The notes beneath the pieces are model-generated. The model saw only the letters and a program-made list of their open reading frames with translations, was not told the origin of the DNA and searched no databases. From Paramacrobiotus metropolitanus (lineage: Eukaryota; Tardigrada; Eutardigrada; Parachela; Macrobiotidae): a stretch of 64,000 nt of DNA. This document shows positions 24,255-34,210 of this stretch, one piece after another. How positions within the stretch are numbered: position 1 is the first letter of the stretch; every line of letters starts with the position of its first letter. The stretch lies in NCBI RefSeq assembly GCF_019649055.1, contig NW_026570242.1:868001-932000 (forward strand), read 5' to 3'. A program made the position numbers and the translations under genes.

Positions 24255-25176
24255 CTAGTGTCCAGCTTCGTCTGCATTTCCGCCTTTGGCTTTGGCAGCG
24301 TGGTATTTATTTTTGTGATGTTTATGGAGTGCTTCCGAATCATCAGTTTTCACCTGGGGGTGCGTTGTAACAATGCCCATATTTTCAAATAAGACATTAG
24401 GCTCCGATCGCGGCTCCTGTACCACCACCAAAAAATGGCGCGGGAACACTATAGAAGAAACATGCACAAATTACCTGCTAACGTGCTTTTGAAACGCTAG
24501 CAGAATGTTGCAGTACTTGGCATTACGACAACTTCGTTGACATCGCTGACCAGTCGCAAATAGCGGACATCGTTTTTCGGGTCTAGATCTCTGGTGGTCT
24601 CTACCACTCGCCAGATGAGCTGTTTTACAAAGGGAATGATGCGTTTTGCTGTAATCAGGTCAGTACTCGAGTAGATGATATGCAGGGGAATCTCCCACTC
24701 TTTATCTACAACTTGTAGTTTCGACTTTATCTACAACTTGTTTCATTCAACTTTTCATCAGAAACCGCCGGCTGCCACGCATGCGGCTGAATGAGTGGCT
24801 TATACTTTCCTTCTCGTTCGGGCTTATTTTTCTTATCGTCAGCGGAAACTGAAGGTTCTTTACTGTGCTCGCCTGCCGATTTTTGTAGTTCCGCTAGCTC
24901 TGCCCGTTCCCGAAGCCTCATTTTAATGTTCTCCATGGTCAATGGCAAACCATCTCTTCCCCATACTAGCGGAATGCGGTCGAATTTCGAAGCGAGCGCG
25001 GTTTGGAATGGTGTATTTCCATCGGTTATCGTGGTGGCATTAGGATCTTCGGTGGGGACTTTTTCCACTGATTTTTTGCGCTCAGGCGCACCTTCCGTTG
25101 GCGCCTCGCTTGGTGGCTGACCGCTGTCAGCTTGATTTTCCCCGCCTGCTGTCTGAGCATCGTCGTCGTGCCCCAT
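24255..25176 (-). pseudogene. Roadblock/LC7-like gene, left copy, broken by an internal deletion
   Basis: Exon 1 (from ATG at 25176) and the final exon (FPRHFLVVVQEPRSEPN..., stop at 24255) match the intact copy at 28.4-29.6 kb. However, about 320 bases covering the end of exon 1, intron 1 and most of exon 2's first half are missing at 24,720-24,745. The breakpoint carries a second copy of CAAGTTGTAGATAAAG next to CGAAACTA, a templated filler typical of microhomology-type end joining. The deletion removes the first half of the roadblock fold and the frame meets a stop shortly after. The 3' tail is, by contrast, more open than in the other copy (a run of five C's keeps the frame, ending DEAGH). 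Not likely to make a functional protein. Confidence 0.85.
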
Positions 25177-25699
25177 GAGGCCAAAATGTTTAATGGGTGT
25201 TTCTGTTGCGAAATGCTTATCTCCAATCTGTTACGCTCCGTTCCGCTAGATATGGTGACCGTAAACGTGTGTACTTACTTGTACTGGAGACTAGCGTCAG
25301 TAAGCAGAAAATCCAACCAGATACAAGACTTAAAAACTTTGCTACTAAATTCGCTATGTAAATATAATTAATTAATTTTAAATTCAGTGCAAAACGTTCG
25401 TATTTGTGCGTTAATACAACACTTAAACCATGCGTGCACCTTTTTTCGTTCAGTTCGTCTCCTGTGACTGCTATTGGAGAACTTTATTCTGGGTACATTT
25501 TCCGTACTGGGGTTGTTGCATAGCACCATAAATACTTGTTCGTAAAGACGTACGGAATCGAAGATACGCATAGTAACATGACTAACATCACCTTTTTCTG
25601 TTGATCAGAAAAGATTAAAAACAGCCATTTGAATAATGATCAACTGAACAAACGCATAAAACAGTAAAAACAATTCACGGAATATGTAAAGCCGGCGAA

Positions 25700-26952
25700 A
25701 TGTGTTCGTACAAACCAAAGGGTGACAACATATCGGTGAAAACGAGAAGACAAGATTTGTCCAGCGTATCCGATTCCTGTGGCGAGGCCGATACAAGCAG
25801 CTTAACAGAATGCGAGAAAGGCGATCGAGAACGAATGATCGAGCTGGAGGAGAAGTTCAACAAGGGATGGGAAAGCTGGATCAGTCAGATGGGCGGGGAG
25901 ATGGACATCTGCACGTATAATTTTGATGCCGAGGAATTGGCCGTACGTCTCGGTATGCGGGTGGATAAAGCCAGTGCACTACACGCCAAAATGTATGCAA
26001 AAATCTGTTTTGCAGTCCGAGTCAGATACTGTTTAATTAACGCATATTTAGTTTGCTGCAGAAAATATACCATTTCTGGCATTGTCGGCAGCACACAGAT
26101 ATGGTTTTAATTGCGGGTGAAGACCGCGAAGAAGTTCATCTGCACATGTTCTTGGCCCATTCAGAATTCTATGATAAAGTTGTTATGGTGCCGTGTTGGG
26201 AGAAGCTGTGGAAAGCGGGCAAGTTGGTCATTGATTTAACGGGGATGGTGTCGCCTAAGGCACTGAAGTTGATAATTGGATTTGTCTACACCGGTGCAGC
26301 AAAGGTCAGTTCCTGTTGCATCTGATTTGATTTTTAGCTGACAATTATTATTTGTAATAGCTTACTCTTGATAACGTTACGGACATTGCGATGGCTGCAA
26401 AAAACATGGGTTTGCGAAAGCTGCAAAAACAATGCATGGAGTTTTTGGATTATGTGTTTGCGGACTTTCATCTTTTCGTGATCCTACGAAACGTCCCCAT
26501 GGACCACAAGTACTTTGACGTGGCATGGACCAAAATTTTGAAAAGATTCAAATTCATCTACCATGACCCGAATTTCTTGGAAATGGATTCCGGTCAGCTA
26601 GAGCTGCTGGTGGCATCAGACAAGCTGAACATAGATGTATGTTAGTGACTTCAGACAGCTAGCAGATTACACTGAATTGCATGAAATGGTTCATCGCCAA
26701 CCCTAACCTTTTGTTTAGTCAGAATACCAGGCTTTCGAGGCGGTATTGAGTTGGATTAATCACGATCGAACAAACCGGGAAAAGTTCTTCTTCAAACTAA
26801 TGGGACAAGTGCGTTTCGCTTACATGGAGCTGGACGAACTGATTGGCGCTATGAAGGAGGAAGAACTGTTCCGCACCAACAAGGATGCACAAAAATGCTT
26901 GAGGATGCTGACATGTAGGCTCACGACAAAGATTTTAGCAGAGGATTTTTAG
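25700..26952 (+). CDS. BTB-BACK (kelch-like N-terminal half) protein, intact copy, four exons
   Basis: Probable CUL3 adaptor-type protein lacking kelch repeats. Exons 25700-26014, 26062-26304, 26361-26636 and 26719-26952 are phase-consistent (355 residues). The N-terminal 100 residues are acidic and helical. The BTB domain follows (DMVLIAGEDREEVHLHMFLA, then SPKALKLIIGFVYTGAA and MAAKNMGLRKLQKQC). The BACK domain comes next (FLDYVFADFHLFVILRNVPM, LLVASDKLNIDSEYQAFEAV, VLSWINHDRTNREKFFFKLM, VRFAYMELDELIG). The donor after exon 1 (GCA/GTCCGA) is the one that keeps phase but is not strong. The inverted copy at 34.2-35.5 kb has three disabling changes. A separate ORF with its own ATG follows 36 bases downstream and may be a further exon set of this gene. 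Confidence 0.8.
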
Positions 26953-26987
26953 GTTTATAATATATCGGTGTAAATAGGTACGCAACA

Positions 26988-27918
26988 ATGGAATCTATGG
27001 GTGACCAGTGGTGTAATTATCCTCCATGGCCACCTCGAAATGACACCATTGCCAGAAAGGTTTACGGTATGGTCAATGATGAATTTACAGACGATTTTAT
27101 ACTTACGAAGCTGCAGACTTATTTAGTCTTTCCCAGCTGTTTTCATATGTACGAGTATCGTAAATTTAGGTCGACACGGTCTTCTACATATATTTTTATT
27201 TGATCGTTGCTACAGTTCGGCAAGAGAAACTAAAGAATCTCCGACCCAAATCCAAAAACGATATCTGCAATGCCAACTTGCCGTGTCCCCTGCAGACGAA
27301 CTACGGAGCGAAGTTTGACAAAACGTGCCCATCGGACGGTAACGACGATCGCACTTGCCGAAGTTATTGTGGCTCTCGTGGCTACGGCAAGATTCTGCCT
27401 TTATCCTGCACTCCTGGACTGGATGACGACACGGGCACTATGGCTAAGTCTTGTGCTAGAAGACGAAGAAGACGAAGAAGACGAACTGGAGATATTTGGC
27501 CTCAGTGAACCCTGTTATGAAGATGTGTGTCCTAAGCCACCAAGAAAAGCTACCCAAAATGAATGCCCGAAGCCACAGAAAAAACGTTGGTGGCGCGAAT
27601 TCTAAGATACTGCAGTTCGAATAATTAGCCAACTTTCGTTAAATCGTTGCGTATTCTGTAGCGCTGAACTTGACACCAGCTGGACCGGAAGCATGCACCA
27701 ACCGGGCTAAAATGTTGGACGAGCTCCGTATTAACCGTGTGGCCAAGCAGGCCGCTGACTTGTGCGGCCGAAAGGAGCAAGAGCAGCCAGATGCGAAGTC
27801 TATATGTCCGGCACTAAGTATGGCCACTCTCGGATCGAAAGAGATCAATGTAGTTAAGGGCGTCAGCGAAATCAGCTTGCCATCCGTCATGATGAAGCGG
27901 CAAAACCGGGCTCCATAA
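26988..27918 (+). pseudogene. Cysteine-containing ORF, left copy, frameshifted
   Basis: Exons 26988-27159 and from 27217 join in phase to give MESMGDQWCNYPPWPPRND... followed by a segment with repeated cysteines (DICNANLPCPLQTNY, KTCPSDGNDDRTCRSYCGS, KILPLSC). In this copy the stretch after AKSC has become a GAAGAC-type repeat, four bases longer than the sequence in the other copy, so the frame shifts into a run of arginines and stops at 27508. The conserved downstream segment (EIFGLSEPCYEDVCPKPP) is only reachable in another frame. A final exon (from about 27662, ending MMKRQNRAP at 27918) is open in both copies, but its joining phase is unresolved. No family is recognised. It could be the C-terminal part of the preceding BTB-BACK gene rather than a separate gene. 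Confidence 0.45.
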
Positions 27919-28252
27919 TTCGTATACCCAGTGAATTGTTTTTACTGTTTTATGCGTTTGTTCAGTTGATCATTATTCAAGTGGCTGTTTTTAATCTTTT
28001 CTGATCAACAGAAAAAGGTGATGTTACTATGCGTATCTTCGATTCCGTACGTCTTTACGAACAAGTATTTATGATGAAAACGAAGCTATGCAACAACCCC
28101 AGTACGGAAAATGTACCCAGAATTAAGTTCTCCAATAAGACGAACTGAACGAAGAAAGGTGCACGCATGGATTAAGTGTTGTATTTACGCACAAATACGA
28201 ACGTTTTGCACTGAGCTTAAAATTAATTACTTATATTTACGATTACATAGCG

Positions 28253-28300
28253 AATTTAGTAGCAAAGTTAGCAAAGTTAGCAAATTTAGTAGCAAAGTCT
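28253..28300. repeat. Short tandem repeat in arm A'
   Basis: Units of about AGCAAAGTT / AGCAAATTT occur four to five times in tandem. Arm A has a single unit at the equivalent place (about 25,340), so this is a recent local expansion in the 5' flank of the roadblock-like gene. Confidence 0.8.
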
Positions 28301-28449
28301 TGTATCTGGTTGGATTTTCTGCTTACTGACGCTAGTCTCCAGTACAAGTAAGTACACACGTTTACGGTCACCATATCTAGCGGAACGGAGCGTAACAGAT
28401 TGGAGATAAGCATTTCGCAACAGAAACACCCATTAAACATTTTGGCCTC

Positions 28450-29601
28450 ATGGGGCACGACGACGATGCTCAGACAGCAGGCGGGGAAAATCAAGCTGAC
28501 AGCGGTCAGCCACCAAGCGAGGCGCCAACGGAAGGTGCGCCTGAGCGCAAAAAATCAGTGGAAAAAGTCCCCACCGAAGATCCTAATGCCACCACGATAA
28601 CCGATGGAAATACACCATTCCAAACCGCGCTCGCTTCGAAATTCGACCGCATTCCGCTAGTATGGGGAAGAGATGGTTTGCCATTGACCATGGAGAACAT
28701 TAAAATGAGGCTTCGGGAACGGGCAGAGCTAGCGGAACTACAAAAATCGGCAGGCGAGCACAGTAAAGAACCTTCAGTTTCCGCTGACGATAAGAAAAAT
28801 AAGCCCGAACGAGAAGGAAAGTATAAGCCACTCATTCAGCCGCATGCGTGGCAGCCGGCGGTTTCTGATGAAAAGTTGAATGAAATGATTTGGGGTCCAT
28901 ATGAACAACGCACCATTGTACGTATGTAAGTTGAACCTCTGCAATCAAAATTTTCTAATGCGACGCCAGTCATTGTTATGCAAAACTTCATGTGTCAACC
29001 TACCTTTTTTCTTGAAAATGCTTTAGGGCTTATTTTACGCTTGGGAGCAAGCTCGACAGTCTTCGGAACTATCTCATATCATTGACCGAATATCACACAC
29101 AGAAGGTGTAACGGCATTCATAATTTTCGATGCATTTGAGAGAGAAAAGTATCCAAATCTTCTGCAAGATGACGACAATGAAGAGGAATACGAGGAAGAC
29201 GAAAACGGGTTTCCAGTACGACGCGAATCGAAACTACAAGTTGTAGATAAAGAGTGGGAGATTCCCCTGCATATCATCTACTCGAGTACTGACCTGATTA
29301 CAGCAAAACGCATCATTCCCTTTGTAAAACAGCTCATCTGGCGAGTGGTAGAGACCACCAGAGATCTAGACCCGAAAAACGATGTCCGCTATTTGCGACT
29401 GGTCAGCGATGTCAACGAAGTTGTCGTAATGCCAAGTACTGCAACATTCTGCTAGCGTTTCAAAAGCACGTTAGCAGGTAATTTGTGCATGTTTCTTCTA
29501 TAGTGTTCCCGCGCCATTTTTTGGTGGTGGTACAGGAGCCGCGATCGGAGCCTAATGTCTTATTTGAAAATATGGGCATTGTTACAACGCACCCCAGGTG
29601 A
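28450..29601 (+). CDS. DYNLRB-like: Roadblock/LC7-domain protein with long N-terminal extension, right copy (complete domain)
   Basis: Exons 28450-28917, 29027-29435 and 29504-29601 give 324 residues. The N-terminal 155 residues are charged and probably disordered (MGHDDDAQTAGGENQ...). The C-terminal half aligns with dynein light chain roadblock: ISHTEGVTAFIIFDAFE, RIIPFVKQLIWRVVETTRDL, then DPKNDVRYLRLVSDVNEVVV and FPRHFLVVVQEP, equivalent to the DPQNDLTFLRIRSKKHEI and LLIVIQ strands. An acidic insert (LLQDDDNEEEYEEDENG) splits the first strand pair. The donor of exon 1 is the first of three overlapping GT sites in GTACGTATGTAAG; only it keeps frame. Compared with the left copy, one C is lost from a C-run at 29,592-29,595, so the protein ends HPR instead of continuing about 30 residues. 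Roadblock proteins are dimeric dynein-motor subunits; the extension makes this an atypical member. Confidence 0.75.
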
Positions 29602-30078
29602 AAACTGATGATTCAGGCACTCCATAAACATCACAAAAATAAATACCACGCTGCCAAAGCCAAAGGCGGAAATGCAGACGAAGCTGGACACTAGAAGCAG
29701 TCATAAACTGCTTGTCATTGTTACTTTGATTGCTTGTGGAGAAGACTGCCGCTGTTTTGGCGAATATGGCGCAATTTGGATAGCATTTCAAAGCTATCAT
29801 TCGACCTAGCTGTGCTTTATTAATTACTCTTTGGCTGCACAAGGAATTTTGAAAAGGTCACTATAATGTGATGCATCTGCTCGATTCGCACGGAGGAGAT
29901 TGTGATGCATACGTACGGATTGCAATAAGTAAAACAAATCACTATCCCTGTATCCGTATCATGCTGTAAGGCAATAATATCTGAATGTACTGTAAACCGG
30001 GCCACAGCGTAAACCCTGTGGTTCCCGAGCAGCGGCATCGCAAATATCGCTTTCAACAGCCATCAAAATCACGTTGCT

Positions 30079-32055
30079 TTAAGCAGCAGTTTTCTTCATA
30101 AGATTTTCTTTTTGCGTGGCACTCCGAACAGTGGACCCATGTGCTGCCTTTGAGGTTATCGGAGAACCAGGGGCAGAGCGGGGACGGGCAGCCTGATCCG
30201 ACACCAACGAACCTTGGGTGGGCTCTTGTTGCACGGCTTTCCCTACAGTGCGCCGGCTCATTAATCGAGCTCTTTCCCGTTCATGAGTTAGGAATGACAC
30301 TGCTCTTGGCCGGATTGCTTTTATTTGAGAACCTGATCGAAAACGAGAGAGAATTTTCGAAACTGTAATTACAAGAAACTTGCGAAAATTCGCACCGACC
30401 AACATTCCTCGCTTGCTCCATAACGTCAGTTTTAACGTCTTGGATGCCGAAAATCGCCCAGAAAGATGGGCAACAGGGAGTCTGGGGTACATCCAAATTC
30501 ACGTAAGGCTTGTATGAAAATGCAAAATAATGCGCAACCGATGCGACAATCATTTCAGCGCATATGATAATGTCCTGCAAATAAGGGAAAAGTCGGATAT
30601 GAAAAACACGCCGCTTAAAAAACAGAATTTTTGATTGTACGCAAGGCGTGAAGCGGACCTGTAATCCCGTCGATATGGAACGAATGTCGTTTTCGGGAAT
30701 CGCGGTTTGCCACTGGGTAACCCCGGCGTTTGTTAAAATGGCAATAAATATTTGCTGCCTGAAAGCCGAGTCAGGTACGAAATTAACAGCAGGCTAGCAA
30801 TACTGCGCAAGCAGATCATTTTACCATACCAGAAAGAGGCAAAAACAACGAATTTGACGCACAGGAACTTAGCCAGCGGGTACATGGGCTTCAGTTCCTC
30901 ACGAAATACGAGGTAGAACATAATCAAACAATACATTGCCCAGATTTGTGAGATGTTGGCGAATACAATCAAATATGTCCAAGCGCTGGAGCCGCTAAAA
31001 TTCCCTCGTGATAAACATCCAGTGACTCGCACAAGCTGCAACGCATAAAACACCCTTCACATTCCTGGAGTTTGCTCGGGTAAAGTATGCTGCCACTGAC
31101 CTTTGTTAACTTACAAAGATATGGCGGTAATCACTGGCATGATTACTGTGTACTGCAACGTTCCAAGTTTGCAGTTCAGAAGATACTCACTAAAAGTAAA
31201 AATTCACCGAACCGAACATTTCACAGGGATTTAATTTCATCAACATTTCTCTACAGTAAAGTAATGAGAAAGACGGAAACCTTCACGTACGCTCCCATTT
31301 GCCAAGGTTTCAGAACTAAACGAAACGGAATAAGATGCTTTTGAGGAGGTTTCGATTCCAAGATGTTGATGACGACAATCTTTTCTTCCAGATAGTTCAA
31401 CAGAAAACGCATGAAATTATACACAACATAAGCTTCATAACATTGTCGAAAAGTTTCAAAATAGATGGCCGATTCCGGGAAGCGCAAAGACAGCCACTGC
31501 AACGCGAAAATTTTGCTTTTAAGTGTGCAAACACTGCGGTTACACGGAATCAAGAATCAGTGAATTCCATAGATCGTCCGCACTTGGCCTCGGCTCACTT
31601 GACAATAAAAGATGCATCGTGTGGGAGAGATCTACAGAAAATCACTGACCCTGGATAACGTGTAGCCGGTGTAGGCGAAACCGGAAACATCATTCTGAAC
31701 TGAATCTAGACCAAAGGCGCAGTCCAGTAAGAGACCAGTCCAGTCTAGACCTTACGGCAGTAAGAGAGTAGATGGGTGGCATCCACAAAATTCTCACGAT
31801 ATGCAGCTGGAAGTTGGGCTTTGTGTAGTGGATCAGGTGTTGCAAGATGGTGTGCAGCGACACCGGCAGCGACATCAGAACAAATATCCCGCCAACGAAC
31901 CATGTCCTCGTTCGAAGGTTGGTCTTCTCCTGAGCAAATATCAGCGCACAAATCGGGATGGCTATGATTAGAAGCACTATGTATACGAAGAATACAAAGG
32001 GCTCGATCCATGAGCGCCAGTTTTTCCCAATCGTCCAGATCGCTAAGCGGCTCAT
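30079..32055 (-). pseudogene. TMEM184-like gene, right copy, frameshifted
   Basis: Reverse-complement copy of the gene at 21.9-23.8 kb with the same exon layout. Exon 1 (start ATG at 32055) differs by a single residue (AQEK for AKEK). In the exon carrying VYHEG the T-run is four instead of five bases (complement at 30,997-31,000), so the frame is lost in the middle of the protein, before three further transmembrane blocks. Later exons are still open in their own frames, with several substitutions in the tail (TVGKAVQQEPTQG against TAGKPMQQEPIKG). The frame runs nine codons past the left copy's stop. Loss of function is likely unless the short run is a sequencing error. Confidence 0.8.
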
Positions 32056-33207
32056 TCGGGTGGAAATATTCCATCTGGTTCAGATTGAAATGGATTTCGC
32101 TAACTGGATTCCTTGAAAGCTGTTACTCAGCTTTTGGTTTTGTTGGCTGTTATAGTACTACTGCGAAATGCTCCCTATTTGCCTGCTTTTGTTTATCAGT
32201 TGTCTGCTCTTTGACAAAATTCAAAATAAGAGTTACGACTTCACAACACGGGCAAAATGGCATGGTACGGTTATCTGAAATGTAGGGTACTGTATCGGTT
32301 ACACGGCAGCACTGGCTGCTATGTACCTGCAAACCTGTGTGCATACTGGAATGTGTATTTTGCTTTCGTCCCTGTGTAATAGCGTTGACTCGTGCGGAAA
32401 AGCATCTGTCGAAAACCCAGTATTCCCAAACATATTTATGGATATTATTAGTATTGCCAAGCGACGACTTCCAATAAATTTTTATACTCCCTGTACAGCT
32501 GTACTTACGTATTTTTAAAAGTACAGCCATTTTTGCACCCAAAGGATGTCTCTGCCCTGCCACAACATTGATAATGTAACAACACAATGCGAAATAGCCG
32601 AATATTAGCTTATTATTATTAAAGAATAAAGGTATAAATGCTGGATTGAACATGATAACATGCGAAGTGGCATCACGTGTTAGAAATTGAACAGTGGTGC
32701 GGCAGTGTGTAGTAAGAAAATTAAGTAATTTCAACTGTCTTACAATTTTTTTAGAAAGTGAAAGTGTGCAGCAAACAATAATAATTATTTCAGTTGCCAT
32801 TATGTTGCATAAAAATTGACTCCTCTACAGTCGTTACGCGATGGACACTTGTGTGATAGCAATCTTTCCAAAATTCCCCCAGTGCGATACACTTCTATTT
32901 GTTGTATCATGTATGATTGAAGTCTGATGCTAGTGTAAAAGGTTATTCGAATGTGGACTGCAAAGTTTTGAAGTTTTTGTCACGGTGTATGCGAAGGAAT
33001 ATTGCGTTCTTCGGGACTCAGTAAGCGTGAATTCGGGCATGGATTCCAGGTTGAGAAAGGACCTACCATAAACGTTCTCTGGATTTAAGTTCCTGCTTAG
33101 ACATTTGCAAGTGCTGGAACAGGCAAGTGGTAAAACGAACGACAAAATTGGTCTACCCGTTTTATGAAGAACCGAAACTGCATTTCTGAACCTGTTGCAG
33201 CCTCACC
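32056..33207. promoter_or_regulatory. Duplicated bidirectional promoter, right copy
   Basis: Reverse-complement of 20,722-21,856. It should retain whatever drives the coiled-coil gene, but here that direction leads into only 12 native codons and then antisense B' sequence. No individual motif is identified. Confidence 0.5.
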
Positions 33208-33528
33208 ATGTCGAAAAAAGGTCATAAAAATAACAACGTGGTTACGATTTATGGAGCCCGGTTTTGTCGCTTCATCATGACAGATGGCAAGCTGATTTCG
33301 CTGACGCCCTTAACTACATTGATCTCTTTCGATCCGAGAGTGGCCATACTTAGTGCCGGACATATAGACTTCGCATCTGGCTGCTCTTGCTCCTTTCGGC
33401 CGCACAAGTCAGCGGCCTGCTTGGCCACACGGTTAATACGGAGCTCGTCCAACATTTTAGCCCGGTTGGTGCATGCTTCCGGTCCAGCTGGTGTCAAGTT
33501 CAGCGCTACAGAATACGCAACGATTTAA
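33208..33528 (+). CDS. Chimeric open reading frame created at the A'/B' junction (106 residues)
   Basis: The ATG and first 12 codons (MSKKGHKNNNVV) are those of the coiled-coil gene, with its duplicated promoter directly upstream. The breakpoint follows, and the frame continues through the antisense strand of the last exon of the cysteine-containing gene, ending at 33528. The downstream part has no family resemblance. It may simply be a by-product, but promoter, start context and an open frame are all present, so transcription and translation are plausible. Whether a protein is made cannot be told from sequence. Confidence 0.4.
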   Translation: MSKKGHKNNNVVTIYGARFCRFIMTDGKLISLTPLTTLISFDPRVAILSAGHIDFASGCSCSFRPHKSAACLATRLIRSSSNILARLVHASGPAGVKFSATEYATI

Positions 33529-34175
33529 CGAAAGTTGGCTAATTATTCGAACTGCAGTATCTTAGAATTCGCGCCACCAACGTTTTTTCTGTGGCTTCGG
33601 GCATTCATTTTGGGTAGCTTTTCTTGGTGGCTTAGGACACACATCTTCATAACAGGGTTCACTGAGGCCAAATATCTCCAGTTCGTCTTCTTGTAGACGC
33701 TTCCCAGCACAAGACTTAGCCATAGTGCCCGTGTCGTCATCCAGTCCAGGAGTGCAGGATAAAGGCAGAATCTTGCCGTAGCCACGAGAGCCACAATAAC
33801 TTCGGCAAGTGCGATCGTCGTTACCGTCCGATGGGCACGTTTTGTCAAACTTCGCTCCGTAGTTCGTCTGCAGGGGACACGGCAAGTTGGCATTGCAGAT
33901 ATCGTTTTTGGATTTGGGTCGGAGATTCTTTAGTTTCTCTTGCCGAACTGTAGCAACGATCAAATAAAAATATATGTAGAAGACCGTGTCGACCTAAATT
34001 TACGATACTCGTACATATGAAAACAGCTGGGAAAGACTAAATAAGTCTGCAGCTTCGTAAGTATAAAATCGTCTGTAAATTCATCATTGACCATACCGTA
34101 AACCTTTCTGGCAATGGTGTCATTTCGAGGTGGCCATGGAGGATAATTACACCACTGGTCACCCATAGATTCCAT
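33249..34175 (-). CDS. Cysteine-containing protein, right copy with open frame
   Basis: Reverse-complement copy of 26,988-27,918. First exon from the ATG at 34175 to about 34004, second from about 33946. Here the frame stays open from the cysteine block through AKSCAGKRLQEDELEIFG to SEPCYEDVCPKPP, KATQNECPKPQKK and RWWREF, with a stop at 33562. Cysteines recur about every 8-20 residues, and there is no obvious signal peptide. A last exon (stop at 33249) is open but its join is unresolved: a phase-1 donor is needed and none stands out. No family is recognised. Its promoter, if separate from the BTB-BACK gene upstream, would lie in a few dozen bases, so it may be the 3' portion of that transcript. 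Confidence 0.45.
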
Positions 34176-34210
34176 TGTTGCGTACCTATTTACACCGATA
34201 TATTATAAAC

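Larger units (their letters stand above)
20683..25677 (+). repeat. Inverted repeat arm A (copy of A')
   Basis: This 5 kb arm is matched in reverse complement by 27,937-33,243. Pairs of positions sum to about 53,929 at the outer end, 53,950 in the middle and 53,626 inside; the change of about 320 marks a deletion in arm A near 24,720-24,730. The outer edge lies inside exon 1 of the coiled-coil gene, 12 codons after its start. The inner edge is at CAATTCAC (25,677). It holds the coiled-coil promoter, an intact TMEM184 gene and a broken roadblock-like gene. Confidence 0.95.
25685..27920 (+). repeat. Segment B (copy of B')
   Basis: This 2.2 kb segment is matched in reverse complement by about 33,244-35,480; paired positions sum to about 61,163 to 61,167. 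It sits between A and A' and carries an intact BTB-BACK gene and a cysteine-containing ORF. The left edge of the match begins at TGTAAAGCCGGCG and the right edge lies just after the stop codon of the last ORF (GGGCTCCATAA). Confidence 0.95.
27937..33243 (-). repeat. Inverted repeat arm A' (copy of A)
   Basis: Reverse-complement copy of 20,683-25,677. It begins at GTGAATTG, 17 bases after segment B ends, and stops 36-39 bases inside the copied first exon of the coiled-coil gene, where it meets B' at AACAACGTGGT/TACGA. It retains the roadblock-like gene almost whole, a frameshifted TMEM184 copy and the duplicated promoter. Differences from A are scattered single bases and short indels, so the copies are neither newly made nor very old. 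Confidence 0.95.
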
